Origin: Eustoma russellianum | Taxonomy: Eukaryota > Streptophyta > Magnoliopsida > Gentianales > Gentianaceae | Direction: 5' to 3' | Length of the DNA: 64,000 nt | Assembly: GCA_036186865.1 (NCBI GenBank) | Contig: AP025067.1 | Location: 12,254,279 to 12,318,278 of the forward strand | Position numbers and translations under genes: made by a program | The notes under the pieces: model-generated | The model's database searches: none | What the model was told of the DNA's origin: nothing | The model's input: only the letters and a program-made list of their open reading frames with translations | Shown: positions 1 through 12,505 of the stretch, piece after piece | Position numbering within the stretch: the first letter of the stretch is position 1 | Layout: every line of letters starts with the position of its first letter

Positions 1-1831
1 ATCTCATCCGAAGTAATTCTTCTACGTGGTCGCACACCGTGAGTGAGGTCGCCTATGATGAGATCATGTGGGTGATCTCTATGCCATCTTGGTTGATTAT
101 TTTCTATGTTGTCATGTATTTCTATGTGATCATGCATTTCTAGTGTGTCATTCATATCATGCATATCAAAAGAACCATCATCTTCATTCAACACGGGTTT
201 CAATTCAAAGTCATCGTCATATTCCTTATTTTTATCAATCTCACCAAATTCATTGAATTTCACATGAATGGATTCCATAATTTGTCTAGTGAGAGGATCA
301 TAACATCTATATGCCTTTGAATTTATAGAATATCCAACAAAAATGCACTCAATTGATTTGGATTCAAATTTATCTAAATTATCTTTTGTATTCAAGAAAA
401 AACATTTGCATCCAAACACACGAAAATAGTCAATCTTAGGCATGCGATCATTCAAAATCTCATAAGGCGTCTTGTTTATTTTCTTTCTTATAGATAGGCG
501 ATTTACAATATAGCATGCACAATTTACGGCTTCAGCCCACAGAAATCTAGGCAATTTATTTTCGCATAGCATAGTCCTAGCGATTTCTTGTAATGTACGA
601 TTCTTTCTTTCTACTACTGCATTTAATTGTTGAGTTCTAGGTGGCGAAAACTCATGCTTGATTCCTTTTTCTTCGCAAAATGAAATCATCTCTTTGTTTT
701 TAAACTCACCGCCTCTATCGCTTCTTATCCTTTTCACATTTACACTGTATTGATTTTCAAGTTGTTTAATTAATTTTGCAATCTCAACGGCGCTATCATC
801 CTTATGTGCAAGAAATAAAATCCAAGTATAACAAGAAAAATCATCAACAATCACGCATACATAGTGGCGCCCACCAAGGCTTGTAGTGCGACTAGGACCA
901 AACAGATCAATATGAAATAGTTCTAAGATTCTAGTCGTGCTTATTTCATTTTTAGGCTTAAGTGACTCACGTGTTTGTTTGCCTTTTATGCAAGATTCAC
1001 ACAACTAAAAGTTGTCTAAATCAAGCTTAGGCAATCCCCGTACTAGGTTCTTTCGTTGAAGCTTCTCTAGTGTGGAAATGCCAATGTGTCCTAAACGTCT
1101 ATGCCATAAATTCACATTGGGTTCATTTGACATAAAACACTTAACTTTAGCGTCTACTACATCATCCATAGAAAGCGTAAAAATATTACCTTCTCGTTTT
1201 CCTAAAACAGTTTCTCCATTTTTATTTATTATGTTGCAATAAGGGTGAGTGAAACACACATTAAAACCATTGTCAACAAATTGAGAAATGCTAAGAAGAT
1301 TGTAAGATATGTTGCTTACCAAAAATACGTTGGAGATTTGCAGAGTGTTTGGATTTCCAATCGTACCTTTTCCGATGATCTTGCCTTCATTATTGTCTCC
1401 AAAGGTCACGGATCCACCTTTTGTGACCTTCTTTAGTTTGGTGAATAGGCTCGGGTCACCCGTCATGTGTCTCGAGCATCCACTGTCAAGGAACCACTTA
1501 ATAGATGTATGTGTGGGCTCCCTGCAATGTGCAAAGATAATTTAGGTAACCTTTCAACTTTGGGTCCTTTCGAGTTAGTTAATCACCTCTTGGTAAAAGT
1601 ACCTTTCGGTACCCATACTTGGGTGATCCTTCTCGGTCTATCAAATGGCAAGAATGTAGATGAAGGTGCGATATAGTAGACATGTGGTGCATGCGCTTTG
1701 GGCCTTTGCCCAAGGACTCCTTTATACTCATAAAATGAAGGACGTTTTTTATATGTCCTTGTGTGTGTGTGCGTAGTACGTGGATGATATGAGTTTCGTG
1801 TTTCTTTTCGTTTCATATCTATATGGTACAA
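1..1831 (-). pseudogene. copia protease and integrase, broken by frameshift and stop
   Basis: The part from 1831 to 1583 continues from the TG-run frameshift and ends at a stop. A further frame change leads to the aspartic protease motif DSGCSRHMT at about 1456-1491. The GAG-pre-integrase domain follows with the zinc-binding HX4H (HRRLGH). It is interrupted by TAG at 1005-1007, where Gln is expected, and resumes in the same frame with CESC. The integrase core carries D (FHIDLFGP), D (IRSDRGGEF) and E (VVERKNR), so the catalytic triad survives. The frame then runs to base 1 with the basic linker (GVRPRRR) that normally precedes reverse transcriptase. Protease cleaves the polyprotein and integrase inserts the cDNA. 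Confidence 0.85.
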
Positions 1832-2652
1832 AGTTATATTTCACATGATATGAAGAAGAAGTGGGGCTTGATGAGGAAAGGGGCGGCTTATGCGTCATCT
1901 TAGACGCCACTTGAGGCTTAGGGGTGTCTACTTTCTTAGACACAACAAACTTGGTTGGTTTGGTTGATACTTCATTAGTATCAAAGTATCCCAGTCCAGT
2001 TTTGTCGCTGTCATGCTTTTGTGATAATATAATGCGATGCAGCATGTTGGACCCCGTATCAAACTGTTTCATCATTTTCTCTAAATCGGTATTCCTTAAT
2101 TTCAAATTTGAAATCTCGGATTTCATTTCATTATTTTGAGTGGTCAATGATGAAATCTCTGTCTTTAATGCAGTAATGACACATGATGACTCTTTCTTTG
2201 AATCGCTTAATTGAGCGACAAGATTCTCGTTAGAAGATTCTAACAGTTTCTTGTCTTCAATTAATCGCTTCTTTTCCTTAGCGAGAGTCTTAGTGAATTT
2301 ATGAAGTTCTAAATACTGACTAAAAAGATCTTCATAAGAGGGCTCAGAGTCAGAGTCAGAATCAGATGATACCTCATTAGATGCTTTGGATGCAAAGCAT
2401 ACTTGTGCAGTCTCCTCTTCGGTCTCAGTTTCAGAATCTGATGAATCACTCCAGGTGGAGGCCTTTAGAGCACGTTTCCTTTGTTTAGGTTCTGAGACGA
2501 GTCTATTTTTGTTCCACTCCTTGTCAGGGTATTTATTTGTTTGCTTTTCTTTATTGGGGCAGTCATATGATAAGTGTCCGAGTTTGCCACATTCATAACA
2601 TTTAACGTCTTTGTCATTTGACTTGTTCTTATTTCTCTTGGATGTAGTACCC
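1749..2652 (-). pseudogene. copia gag continuation: CCHC zinc knuckle, acidic segment and coiled coil
   Basis: This is one base out of frame with the upstream gag. A perfect CX2CX4HX4C zinc knuckle (CYECGKLGHLSYDC) lies at 2559-2600 and would bind the RNA genome. It is followed by an acidic Ser/Asp/Glu stretch and about 80 residues of heptad-like E/K/L/S sequence that should form a coiled coil. The frame runs open to a stop at 1749, within or just after a TG dinucleotide run (about 1760-1772), where a second slip again changes the frame. The product would be gag C-terminus leading into protease. Confidence 0.75.
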
Positions 2653-3498
2653 TTATTTTTTTTTTCTAAATGACCTTCTCATAAATTTTCTTAATCCTTT
2701 AGCCAATAGAATTAGGTCATCATTATCCGATTCAGAATCACTATCATCTACGTGATCGGAGGGAGGGGAGACGTATTCATTTGATTTAAAAGCAATAGCT
2801 TTACCTTGTTTAGATGACTCCGATTTCCATATGGTGAGTTTATTCTCATAAACTTTAAGTGATCCGATTAATTCTTCCATCTTTATTGACTTAGTTTCCT
2901 TGCTTTCTTCTATAGCGGTCACTTTAGGATCCCATTCGGATGGAAGGCTTCGTAGGACTTTCTGTACCTTTTCCTGCGTAGTAAAAGCTTTACCAAGAGA
3001 CTCAAGAGAATTGTAAATGTTAGTCAACCGAAGATCCATATCAACAATAGACTCATTAGGCAATAATTTAAACGACTCAAGTGTGGACATAAGCATGTTT
3101 ATTTTTGACTCTTTTACTTGACTCGTGCCTTCGTGTTTCATTTCTAGTATCCTCCACATTTCTTGTGCACTCAAACAGTTTGACACATAACTAGAGTCAC
3201 TTTTACTTAATCCGTTTAGAAGCAATTGCATAGCCCTAGCATTCATACTAAGTTTCTTTTTATCATCACTCGTATATTCTTGTCTAGTTTTAACAACTTC
3301 TAATGTGACTCCGTCTACGGTGGATACCTTAGATGGGACATAAGGACCATCTTCAATGATTGACCAAAGATCTATATCTATAGCCATAAGAAAAAGCTTC
3401 ATTCTAAGTTTCCATTGAATAAACGACTCACCGTCAAAAAGTGGAGGCCTTTGGCTCGACATACCTTCTTGCTCGGTTTTGAGATTTGTGGTTGCCAT
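2653..3498 (-). pseudogene. copia gag (UBN2-type), N-terminal part, frameshifted at its end
   Basis: A 281-residue frame starts at an ATG 41 bases after the primer binding site. It opens with the copia gag pattern of a proline and FDGESF stretch, followed by W-K-R-M. This gag (UBN2 family) builds the virus-like particle in the cytoplasm. The C-terminal part is acidic (DSDSESDNDD near residue 255) and then basic. The frame ends inside a run of ten T on the plus strand (2656-2665). Shifting by one base there gives a smooth continuation into the zinc knuckle, so a single-base slip in the homopolymer probably ended the frame. Confidence 0.85.
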
Positions 3499-3538
3499 CT
3501 CACTGAATCGTTGGATTCCTTGAAGTGAGTGTTTCTGC

Positions 3539-3550
3539 GCTCTGATACCA
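3539..3550 (-). other. Primer binding site of the copia element
   Basis: On the minus strand this reads TGGTATCAGAGC, the complement of the 3' end of plant initiator tRNA-Met and the usual primer site of plant LTR elements. Two bases separate it from the LTR end, which reads ATCCCACA. This fixes the LTR/internal boundary at 3552/3553. Confidence 0.9.
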
Positions 3551-3552
3551 CT

Positions 3553-4680
3553 TGTGGGATCTGCAAGGCACCACTAGAAGGGGGGGTTGAATAGGTGGTG
3601 CGGAAAGTGTGGTTTTTAAAATTTGTTTGAACCTAAACAATTCAACTTCTGAAAACAGATTCTGTTTTCAGAACCAGTTTTAAAACGTTTTTAAAACCAG
3701 GTTATAGGTCTCCAAAAATAATGAAATATTGAGAGAACTTAGCTTCAGATGTTATGAGGGTCCCCTAAAAATTTCAAATTAAAATTCAACCTTTAACCCT
3801 TTCAAAAACCGTTGGTACTCAGATTGCTCGAATATGTCAGAAACGGTAGATGGTTTTGAAAAATTTATTCCTATTTGTGTGAACGTCCAAAAGCTCTGAA
3901 ACTTTAACCACTAACTCCTTATATACTATATTTAAATGGATTGAAACAGTTTTGCAAAATTCTTTTGGGAAGTAAGTCAACTATAATCAAAGTCTCAACC
4001 TTTGCAAGTCTGAAAATCAGACTGCACTAGTCTCAGAACGTTCGATGTTTGATTGACTTATGCTTATCCAAAAGGGTTGAAACTTGTGCCAAATTAACCC
4101 TAGAACGTCTGAGTATATTTCTGGAAATTTCATGATTTTTGAAATTCGTTAACTATTTTTACGAATGCGAACAAGAAGGGTAATCACTTCAGTAACTGAA
4201 AAGTAAATGCTGAAAGTAAATGGGACCGAGAATTTTATACTGGTTCGGTTATAAACAACCTACTCCAGTCTTCAAGGAACACCTTCCTTGGTTCACACTA
4301 ATCACACACACAATACACCTTACCACAGGGTTGATAGAGTTACACCTAACTCCAACCCTTTACAAACCTTGTACGATTAATACAATTTGCACGAACACCA
4401 CCACCTCGCAAGAATGAAGATTGATCACACCTTGATCAATCTTTTACAAAGATATGGAATATGTGGTGGTCTATATCAAGCCTATTCAAGATTGAAAAAT
4501 ATGAATACAATAGGCTTTCAAGAAGAGAGAAAGAAAGAGAATGTAGAAGAAGAAGAGCTAGGCTTTTGATCACTTTGATTTTGCAATGCTTGTACTTGTT
4601 TTGTTTGCTCTCTTCTTTCCTTTTTATGCCATGTATCCGTCCCCTTGTAGGTGCCTCCCCCTCTTGAAAATTATCTTCTA
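3553..4680 (-). repeat. 5' LTR of the copia element (right boundary unresolved)
   Basis: The LTR 3' terminus (…CCCACA in sense) is fixed by the adjoining primer binding site. The sequence has the G-run followed by TTGAATAG that is common near SIRE-type LTR ends. No second LTR is in the window and no unambiguous TG start could be found to the right, so the end given is a minimum. The LTR may reach about 5420. No open frame longer than about 75 codons looks real here. Confidence 0.55.
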
Positions 4681-7102
4681 AGTCCTTGGGAGGATGTAAG
4701 GCATCATTGTGACAAGGTCTTGCTTACTTGGCATCTTCTTATTGGATGATCATTTAGGCTTCGCTTACTTGACACCTTCTTATTGGATGAATGTTGGCAT
4801 CATTGATGACTTGGAAAAATCTGAGAATAACACTTAAACATGTGCCAAAAACATCACCAAATAATTTCCATAAGTCATAAGATTTATCACATAAATTGCA
4901 AGACAAAAATTCCTTCTTTGTTAAGGCAAAAATCGGCCATAATGTAACATTGCCATGCTGAATTTTCAGCATGTGAATCATTCCATTTCATTCAAAATAA
5001 TGCCAAATTTACTTTGATTTCTCTTTAAAAAAATGAATCACCAATTGATGTTAATTATTCCTATCACATGATAAATGAACTTGGACACTATTTAGCTCAT
5101 AAATTCGGCCACCACATGTCTCACACATTCTGAAAAATTTTTCATCATGTGTGATATATAAAATATCACACTTGATTAATTTAAATAATTTTCAAATTGC
5201 TTCCATATCTTCTTCCAATCAATCACACAATAAAAGATGACAAATTATATCACATTTATGTCAAAAAATCAGCCAGCCTTGTGTAGCAAGCTGAAATTTT
5301 CAGCATGTGTTATAAGAGAGACAAACTCTGAATTCTTACCATTTGTAGCTTCTCTCTTTAATTCACCAACATTGTATGATTGATCCTTGACCAATCAATA
5401 TGCCAACAAGGCTCCAAATAAGCTCCATCTCAGCTGTAGGTGGCGTTGGATATGTATGTGCATGTGCTGAAATTTATTTTTACTAACTTTGTAAAATAAT
5501 GCACCATTTAATAATACACACATGTTATATTCCAATCAGCCCTTAATTTAATTTTCTAGAACACTTTAAGATGTATAACATATGTAAAAAGTGTCTAGAT
5601 ACGTGTCACATGATGTACCAAAAACGTTCCATGTGTTGTGTGCGTAGAAAACCGAATTTTCGATATTTATCGATTACCCGATTTTTCTCTAATTTAAATT
5701 CCAACTTTTGCACATGTTATATATATTATGTTATACATAATATATATAATATATACTTAAAATCTCAGCACTTGGCTGGTCTAAAGTGGTACCATTCACA
5801 TGTGACAAAATTAAACTTGGAATCTTCACATTTTGGCCTTAATGTGGGGTGATTTGTGTGTGCCAACATGGAAAGTATTTTTGGCTGAATATACAGTCAT
5901 GTGCACGAAATTTATATGAAATTTTGGAGTATAGGGGCTGGCCATCTATTTATGGCAAGTACGTGACACGTTGGCGAAGTTTCGGTATTCGCCCGATACG
6001 ACAATTTTCGGTGTTAGAACCTTTTATCGTGTCGTATTTAATTTGTCATCACCATATCTTATATCATATGATATAAGACCTGAATATACTCATAAATATG
6101 AGTTAAGTATAGTGGTGTGACGTTAACGTACGTACGTAAAATATATAACGTGTCGGGTAGTTACGTTGGAATACATGTGTATGTGCCTTTTCTTAGAAAA
6201 TCTGAAAATATATGTAATATATGTATATGTGGCGTGTCACATTAAAGAGGGGAGGAGGAGAAACTTTTCTTCCTTAGCTTTGTTGCCTTTGTGCCTTTTC
6301 CAAATGTGGCTTCCTTTAATGAACTACTTAGTTTAATAAACTAAGTACTTCAGTTAATGAACTAGTTTAGTTCATTAATAGTGGCACCTGAAAATAGTAT
6401 AAACACAACAAATGTTTGCCATATGATGTAAGCTTTAACGCTTCATGGCTCGTTAGTACGGCAACATAATATATAAGCTAAATAAGACAAGTGATAGCAA
6501 ATATCAGCATACATGTACACGTTTGTATATATATCATGCATTTAAGTCACTTATTTTGAAATCACTCAAACCCCCTTTTCTCTACATTATTTTGATGATC
6601 ATCATCTTACATACACACATGCACACACACGGCTATGAGGCCATTTTTGGCACTTCACTTGAACTTCATCATCCATCTTCAAGATGTGTTTGTAAATGAT
6701 GATTATAGCTCAAAAAGTGCACTTTTTATGGTTTCCATCATGTTTATGTTTATGTGTTTTCATTATGTCATAATCTTGGAAATAAGTATATATAAGGAAA
6801 ATAATAAAACTTGGTTAATATAACTATATTCAACACTCAACATGTGTGTAAAATGGAAGAAAGATGAGATTTAAGTGGTTAAATATGTGTGTGTGACAAA
6901 TCGGCGATAAGGCCTAAAATAAATAAAAATAAAATGTGACATGTTATGAAAGTGAAAGTATAAAAATAATACATATACACACGGCCCAAGACACATTTTA
7001 GGATGTAAATGAATTAGTATATCCTAGATGGACATATAAGTATAATATGATGAAAAATATATATATATATATTATACATATATATATATTATACATACAT
7101 AT
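4681..7102. other. AT-rich non-coding DNA between the copia LTR and TR-GAG1
   Basis: There is no convincing coding frame, RNA gene or complete repeat in this stretch. The first part may still be copia LTR. From about 5500 the sequence is very AT-rich, with TA runs at about 5725-5755 and 7050-7090, and it ends in a TA-rich tract into which TR-GAG1 has inserted. Phrases such as CGGCC followed by AAGGCC or CCAAG recall the LTRs further right, so part of it may be an older LTR fragment. I cannot assign it. Confidence 0.5.
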
Positions 7103-7814
7103 TGTTGTACCCCACCCAAAATTAGTAAGGCGTCTAGGGACGGGGTGAAACTAGGCATGTGAATAATACCCGAAAGAGAGATATCTTCGGTTTACTTACA
7201 ATTATTTAAGATAAAAGGGAATTAGCATGCCCCAAGTGTAAAAGTAAAGCAAGCGGGCTGATGGAGGTTTATGTAAAAATGCTAAATTAATTGACCTAAG
7301 AAATTTATAACGATTAGAAGAAGTATTTTTAGGCAACTTTAGATGAGGAAGTCGGACTACGTGGCACGCCCATATGCATATGGGATGAACATGTATCTGG
7401 ATATACCTATATACGGGATGGACTGTCATATGATAAGGGGATTATTGGATTATGGTCCATGGGAAGTATGCGTAAGGGAAAGCCCATATTAATACACAAA
7501 CACGTGAATCTATATAGAATATAAAGAAAAAGGAAATAGGAGCCTGGGTAAGATTCAATTTAATTACATATACCCACAAATAATTTTCGGATAAGGGGTT
7601 TTAAGGATAGAGTTCCTTTATACAAGCTCCGAAAGATGGGCCTAATTAAGCCTTTAATCAATTGAGAACTCTATTCATCCGTTCCCAACGTGGCCGTGGA
7701 TACCATTTTGAGGTAAGACCAAAGGAACTTTGGCCATTAATTAGAGAAATTCTTAAGGTCTAGTAGGTCTAATTTGGCGGAAAATAGGTCACATGACACA
7801 TTGGTGTAAGCATT

Positions 7815-7816
<2 letters not shown>

Positions 7817-7863
<47 letters not shown>
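7817..7863. repeat. TA dinucleotide microsatellite in the TR-GAG1 5' LTR
   Basis: An uninterrupted (TA)n tract. The matching tract in the 3' LTR (about 14119-14161) marks one edge of a deletion: there the tract runs straight into sequence that lies about 830 bp further on in this LTR (at 8695). Confidence 0.9.
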
Positions 7864-7867
<4 letters not shown>

Positions 7868-8535
7868 GACGTACGAATATGTGTACGTACACCGAATAAA
7901 GTGAAAGCTACCATGTAATAAATAACTCAAGGGGTTACAATGCGATGAAAGTCCACTTAAAAGACCGTATAGAAGAGTATGCGACTCTAGGTGTCTTCTT
8001 GATACTTCATGAATTTCAAAGACCTAAGCCTACGGTTATACCAAAGAGGATCATCCATGTTTAGATTTTAAGGTGCAACAACAAGATCTAAGATATGGAC
8101 AGATTATGAATAATATGCGGGTATACATATCGGTATACATATATATGTATATACGGATCTAGGCATATATATGGCCATAGAATGATTTTCAGAGAAGTAC
8201 GTTATATGTATACATATACACACCTATACGGTTAAATATATGTGTATATGGGTGTATACGCATCCACTTAGCATTTCCGGATGTAATATGTATTCTTTTA
8301 AGGTTTATGGCTTATTTTAAAAGGAAATATAGATATATACATGGTGTGTATGCGTATATATATATACGGATATATATATATAGCTATACACTTATGGATA
8401 TGAATTATGAGAAATATAGGGGGATATATGTACATGCATATATATATATTATAATATAGATATACCGGTCATATGTATAAAAGTGCAGCAAAATGAATTG
8501 TCCCTTAAATGATGGAGATATAAGATATATATATC

Positions 8536-8568
<33 letters not shown>

Positions 8569-9959
8569 ATATATATATATATATGTACACAAACATATGC
8601 GTACATGCGTTATTGAGGGAAATGTATATCCCTGGAATATATATGTGTGTTTCGGCCATAAGGCCTTAGGGGGATAAACCATTACATTCAAGACTAGTAA
8701 GGGATCTTAAATGAGCCATTATGGTTGGGATGCATAATGATTGTCATTTAAAGAGGGTCTTCCCTCTCCCCATGAAAGAACCGCAGGCTGCATAACTAAA
8801 GGAAGGGAGTTAATTCCTTCCTTGCTACAAGAAAAGTCCCCTCCCTATCCACTTAAATGAAAGATACTCAAGAGGCTATTTCAAATAGAAGGTGATCCTT
8901 CCTCTCCTCTCAAAGAACCGGCGGGAATAAGGGCTAAGAGGAGTCCAAGACTTCTTCAACCTCAAGGTTATCTAGGTAAGATCACCCTTCACAATCCTTA
9001 GGAAGTTACATTTGAAGGAATAAAGTTTACATGGCATCACTCTATTGACCAAAACCGTGAACCCCATGGCTTAGGTGAAGGTTTTCAAAACACCAAACCA
9101 AGGTAGTGCCTTAGCAAGAGTGGATTGTTATCCATCCATCCAAGGTGCAAATGGTAAGACCCTCCATTTCCTCCTCTAAGTTGTATTATATAATCCAAAG
9201 GATGGCTAACAAGTGCCCTAAACCGTGTGTGATAGGAAAAGAAAAGAGGAAGTGCTTCTTGTGTCAACAAGCTCAAGCAAGATCCAAAGACTACAAAGGC
9301 AAGTACACTATACTCTTTGTGGCTTGATTGTGAGAGTGTTTGCATGAATGGCTAGATAAACTTAAGATTTAATCTAAGTTGTGATGTGCTAAGTTTTGAT
9401 GCCTAAACTTTCGGCCTAGAGGCCAAATGGTGTGTAGGTGTGTGTCTTAGCTTAAAGATGGAATCTTTGTGGTTTTTATGCACCATTATGTGTTAATCTA
9501 AGTTGAACATGTTAAAGATCTTTTCTTTTCCGTGAAAAGGGCACACGGTGGAGAGGGTTAAGGAAATAGGGGTGGTTTTGGCATGAAACGATAACTTATG
9601 TGGTAAATTGGAGACAATGTTGTGCTTTAGTGTGTTAAGTCTAACATGCTCCTTGTGGATATATTATTTTGCCTTGCATGTACCGAAATGGGATGTTGGT
9701 GACTGGGGTGCGTAGGCACCAAAATTGTTGTTAAGGTTGAATTAGTGAAAATGTGCTGTGCTTGGCCAAAGAATGATGCATGTCCAACTGTTTTGGAAGG
9801 GGTTTGCATATGATGTGGTAGCGTGTTGAATCTGTAAAATTTCTCATAAGAGGGTATGTTTGAAAGTTAATAAAGGGTTTATGATAAACAATGCAAGTTA
9901 GGGCCATTTAGGGATGAAATATAACCAAATCTGAAAATCACTGGAGCAGGGCAGAATTT

Positions 9960-10400
9960 GAGGGCCGTGTTGTGAGACCCGAAAAGAGACCTTAGGAGCT
10001 TTCAATTTAGTTGATTTTTGGTAGTAGAACACTAGTTTTATGTGTTTATTAGATGTGAGAGTTGGAATTTCTTTAAAAGGAGTTACGGATTATTTTTAAT
10101 GAAATGTTCACTAAAACTGGTCATGCTGGAAATTTTACTGGACTGGACTGGTTTTATATGACATGATGAGTCACCTGAAAATGGACCTTAGGAATATGAA
10201 ATTGGGCTAATTTTCGGTATGATACTAGTTCAAGGTGTTGCTAAGCTCGGGGGTTGGAATTCTGAAAAAGGAGTTACGGTGTGGTGACACTAAAATTTAT
10301 AGTAAAATCGGTCGCTCCAGAAATCTGCTTGTAGCGGTTTTAAGGAAAAGAATAAATGATGCCGTTAAAGATATTATAAATCTGCAAAATGTATTTACCA
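9960..10400 (+). repeat. Diverged ~195-bp tandem repeat in the TR-GAG1 LTR, shared with Tekay-B
   Basis: Two diverged units begin near 9976 and 10170. Each has a GACCTTAGGA box, then CTAGTT, GTTGGAATT, GGAGTTACGG and an AGAAAT- or GGAAATT-like box in the same order. The same order of boxes occurs, reverse-complemented, as roughly 190-bp units in the Tekay-B LTR (58500-59270). The 3' LTR retains only one unit (20405-20640) because of a deletion. Confidence 0.6.
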
Positions 10401-11089
10401 ACTACCTAAGACATAGGTGAACCCATCTATGTAAACCACTTATTTTAGAACAACCAAATGAAGGGTATATACCACAATTAAGTGGGTGTCACTAATCTGA
10501 GATTTTTGGGCAGAATAGAAGAACTTATTATAGGGCCTTAATCGAATGGGTTTAGGCTAGTTACACGACTTGGGCTTACAACCACCAATTAATGGAATGT
10601 TATAATAAGTTTTCTCAGCTGTCCCAAATTAAGAGAGGTTTAATGGGCTTACTTGAAAGATCAAAGAAAAGGGGCGCTGGATTACCGAAATTCAGCGGCC
10701 TTGTTTCGTGATTTATTAAAACTAAGTGTCTTACGCATTTTGCATCATCACGAGAATTTATTATGAACAAATAAAGAATTTTTATGCATACGCATGACAA
10801 GCATCATTGTTACTGGGCCTAACCACGAGGGATTAGGGCCGAATGCAAGAAGTGTACTTGCTGGAAATTTTCCAGCATAGCGACGAGTTGTACATATGTG
10901 TATATGTAGCGCATTATCTCATGGTTTGCATATTACATGTCATGCATTGCATCATCGCCATTTACATGATTTATGGCATTGGTTTTTATGCGAAAGAAAA
11001 ATGAAAAGCGTTTTAAAAATAAAGATTATGTTTTAAAAGAACGCTTCCCACTGGTACCGTTGAGTGTGTGTCTGGCCAGTAGAACCCGC

Positions 11090-11310
11090 CCCAGATCCGG
11101 GGTTAATTGATCTGATGATATGACCGTTCAGGCCCGGAGAGAATAGACCTGATGATATGACCGTTCAGGCCCGGAGAGAATAGACCTGATAATGACCGTT
11201 CGGGCCCGGAGAGAATAGACCCGATAAGTGATGACACTACCGTTCCGAATCCGGGAATAATAGATTCGAAGGGGAGACGTTACCAGCCTCAGATCCGGGA
11301 AGATAGATCT
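11090..11310 (+). repeat. Short tandem array near the TR-GAG1 LTR 3' end
   Basis: Units containing CCGTTC(A/G)GGCCCGGAGAG and AATAGACC(T/C)GAT begin at 11124, 11161 and 11196, with a weaker unit at 11240. They are preceded by AGATCCGGGGTTAATTGATC at 11091. That opening phrase is the repeat unit of the Tekay-B LTR array in reverse complement. The array lies about 840-1060 bp before the LTR end. The 3' LTR has the same array at about 21395-21610. A role as enhancer, start site or terminator is only a guess. Confidence 0.7.
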
Positions 11311-12100
11311 GAACACTCTGTTGTTTTCTGACGATGATGATTTAAAAGAAAATCATGAAAGATCATATTCTCATTATTTTATCATGATGCATCATACGTA
11401 CACATGCATGCATGTCACGTTTATGGAGTTATTGTGTAGTGACACATGATGCTTAGACTAAGTTGTTATGACCTTGTAGGTCTTAAGTATGACTTCCTTA
11501 AGTGATGATTCTTGTTATGTTATGAATTGATGCGAGTACAATCTTTAATTGTTATGCTCTATATTAAGTAACGATTTTGTTTAAGTTATGATCATGATGC
11601 ATTAAGTGTTGATCCCTATCGAGTAATGGATGGAGGACAGGTATGCTTTTAAACCGAAAAATTTAGGGTTCGGTTCTTGTACGCACTTTCCATTTAATCC
11701 TCAATTATTATAGTATACTTGCTGGTGACTTTGTCACTCACCCCCCTATTTGTCCTCCCAGAGGCTGCAGTGAATAAGGTAGAGTGGATTGAGGATGAAC
11801 CTAGGGTTCCCTACCCTTGAGTGCAGCAAGGAGTGGACGGATTTAGGAGACATGACTGGCCAGCTATGATTGAGGACTGATTATGTACTTGGGTTGGAAA
11901 ACATTTGCTTTTGTGACTTTCGCTACTTTTGATCTGGGTTGTAAAACTAAGAATGGTCTTGTGGATGTTTTCTTTTAATTCGAAGTTTTAAATTCTGCCA
12001 TGGTTTCGCTCACTTATTTACGTGTAAGCGCGAAAATCCATGCATTATTTCATGGATCATGACATGTATGGGATGACGCCTGGTACTCTCCTTAGTGAAG

Positions 12101-12115
12101 TACGGCGGGTGCACC
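12101..12115 (+). promoter_or_regulatory. Conserved LTR-end motif TACGGCGGGTGCACC (TR-GAG1)
   Basis: This 15-base string lies 33 bases before the 5' LTR end. It recurs at 22404-22418, 35834-35848, 52908-52922 and, on the minus strand, 57088-57102. Tekay-A has one-to-two-base variants. It is followed in every case by a GC-rich stretch and a GCGC-YACA or similar terminus. Strong conservation among otherwise different LTRs suggests a cis-acting role at the RNA level. The function is unknown. Confidence 0.7.
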
Positions 12116-12150
12116 GACTCCGGCTGGGCTGGGGTGCGGGGCGCCACAGG

Positions 12151-12162
12151 TGGTATCAGAGC
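12151..12162 (+). other. Primer binding site of TR-GAG1
   Basis: TGGTATCAGAGC, complementary to the 3' end of initiator tRNA-Met, two bases after the 5' LTR. The site is unmutated. Confidence 0.92.
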
Positions 12163-12505
12163 AAAAGGCTCCAGATCCGGGCAGAAGATAGAATTAAGTT
12201 ATGATCGTAGTCAACTAAGCTTGATCCTAGATCTAAGTTCTGATCTTAGATGAGAGTTGACCTTATACTAGAATGACATGGATTAGAAAGTTAGGGTTTC
12301 GGTCTATAACAAAACCCTTGGTCACGGACTTTCATTAAAATACGAACCATATCAAATCTATTTATGTGCCACTAAGAACTTTTATTAGACTACAAGTTAA
12401 ATAGTGTCACTTGTTCTGGTATGACCGCAAATAAACAGACGCTATGTGGTGCCGATAACCTCCCAAACCGGTACATGGACGTTGTCACTGTCACCTCCGG
12501 GAAGT

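Larger units (their letters stand above)
1..3552 (-). mobile_element. Ty1/copia element (SIRE-like), internal region, truncated by left window edge
   Basis: Reading right to left, the sequence gives a primer binding site, gag, a CCHC nucleocapsid, a coiled-coil region, protease and integrase. This is the Ty1/copia order, with integrase before reverse transcriptase. The reverse transcriptase and RNase H would lie beyond base 1. The gag sequence and the LTR end resemble plant SIRE/Maximus elements from memory of the family, so the clade is an inference. The copy is dead: there are at least three frameshifts and one premature stop. No 3' LTR is in the window. Confidence 0.88.
7103..12148 (+). 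repeat. 5' LTR of TR-GAG1 (5046 bp)
   Basis: It starts TGTTGTACCCC and ends GGCGCCACA, two bases before the primer binding site. It matches the 3' LTR from its first base, with only scattered differences over the first 700 bp and again over the last 2 kb. It is non-coding: small frames inside it show no protein pattern. It contains a TA microsatellite (7817-7863), further TA runs near 8350-8585, a roughly 190-bp repeat (9960-10400) and a GC-richer array at 11090-11310. LTRs of 5 kb are unusually long. Confidence 0.88.

Noticed and set aside
3539..3550. tRNA gene suspected from the TGGTATCAGAGC string (also 12151 and 35883)
   Set aside because: Only the 12-base primer complement is present; no cloverleaf can be formed around it.
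4461..4667. Short frame with hydrophobic end in the copia LTR
   Set aside because: 68 codons, no homology, inside LTR-like DNA; probably chance.
8449..8691. Repetitive Tyr/Ile frame
   Set aside because: It is a translation of a TA microsatellite.
12446..12505. N-terminal extension of the TR-GAG1 gag to a GTG at 12446
   Set aside because: Plants rarely start at GTG and there is no homology in these residues. The ATG at 12506 is preferred, with the caveat that the original start may be lost.
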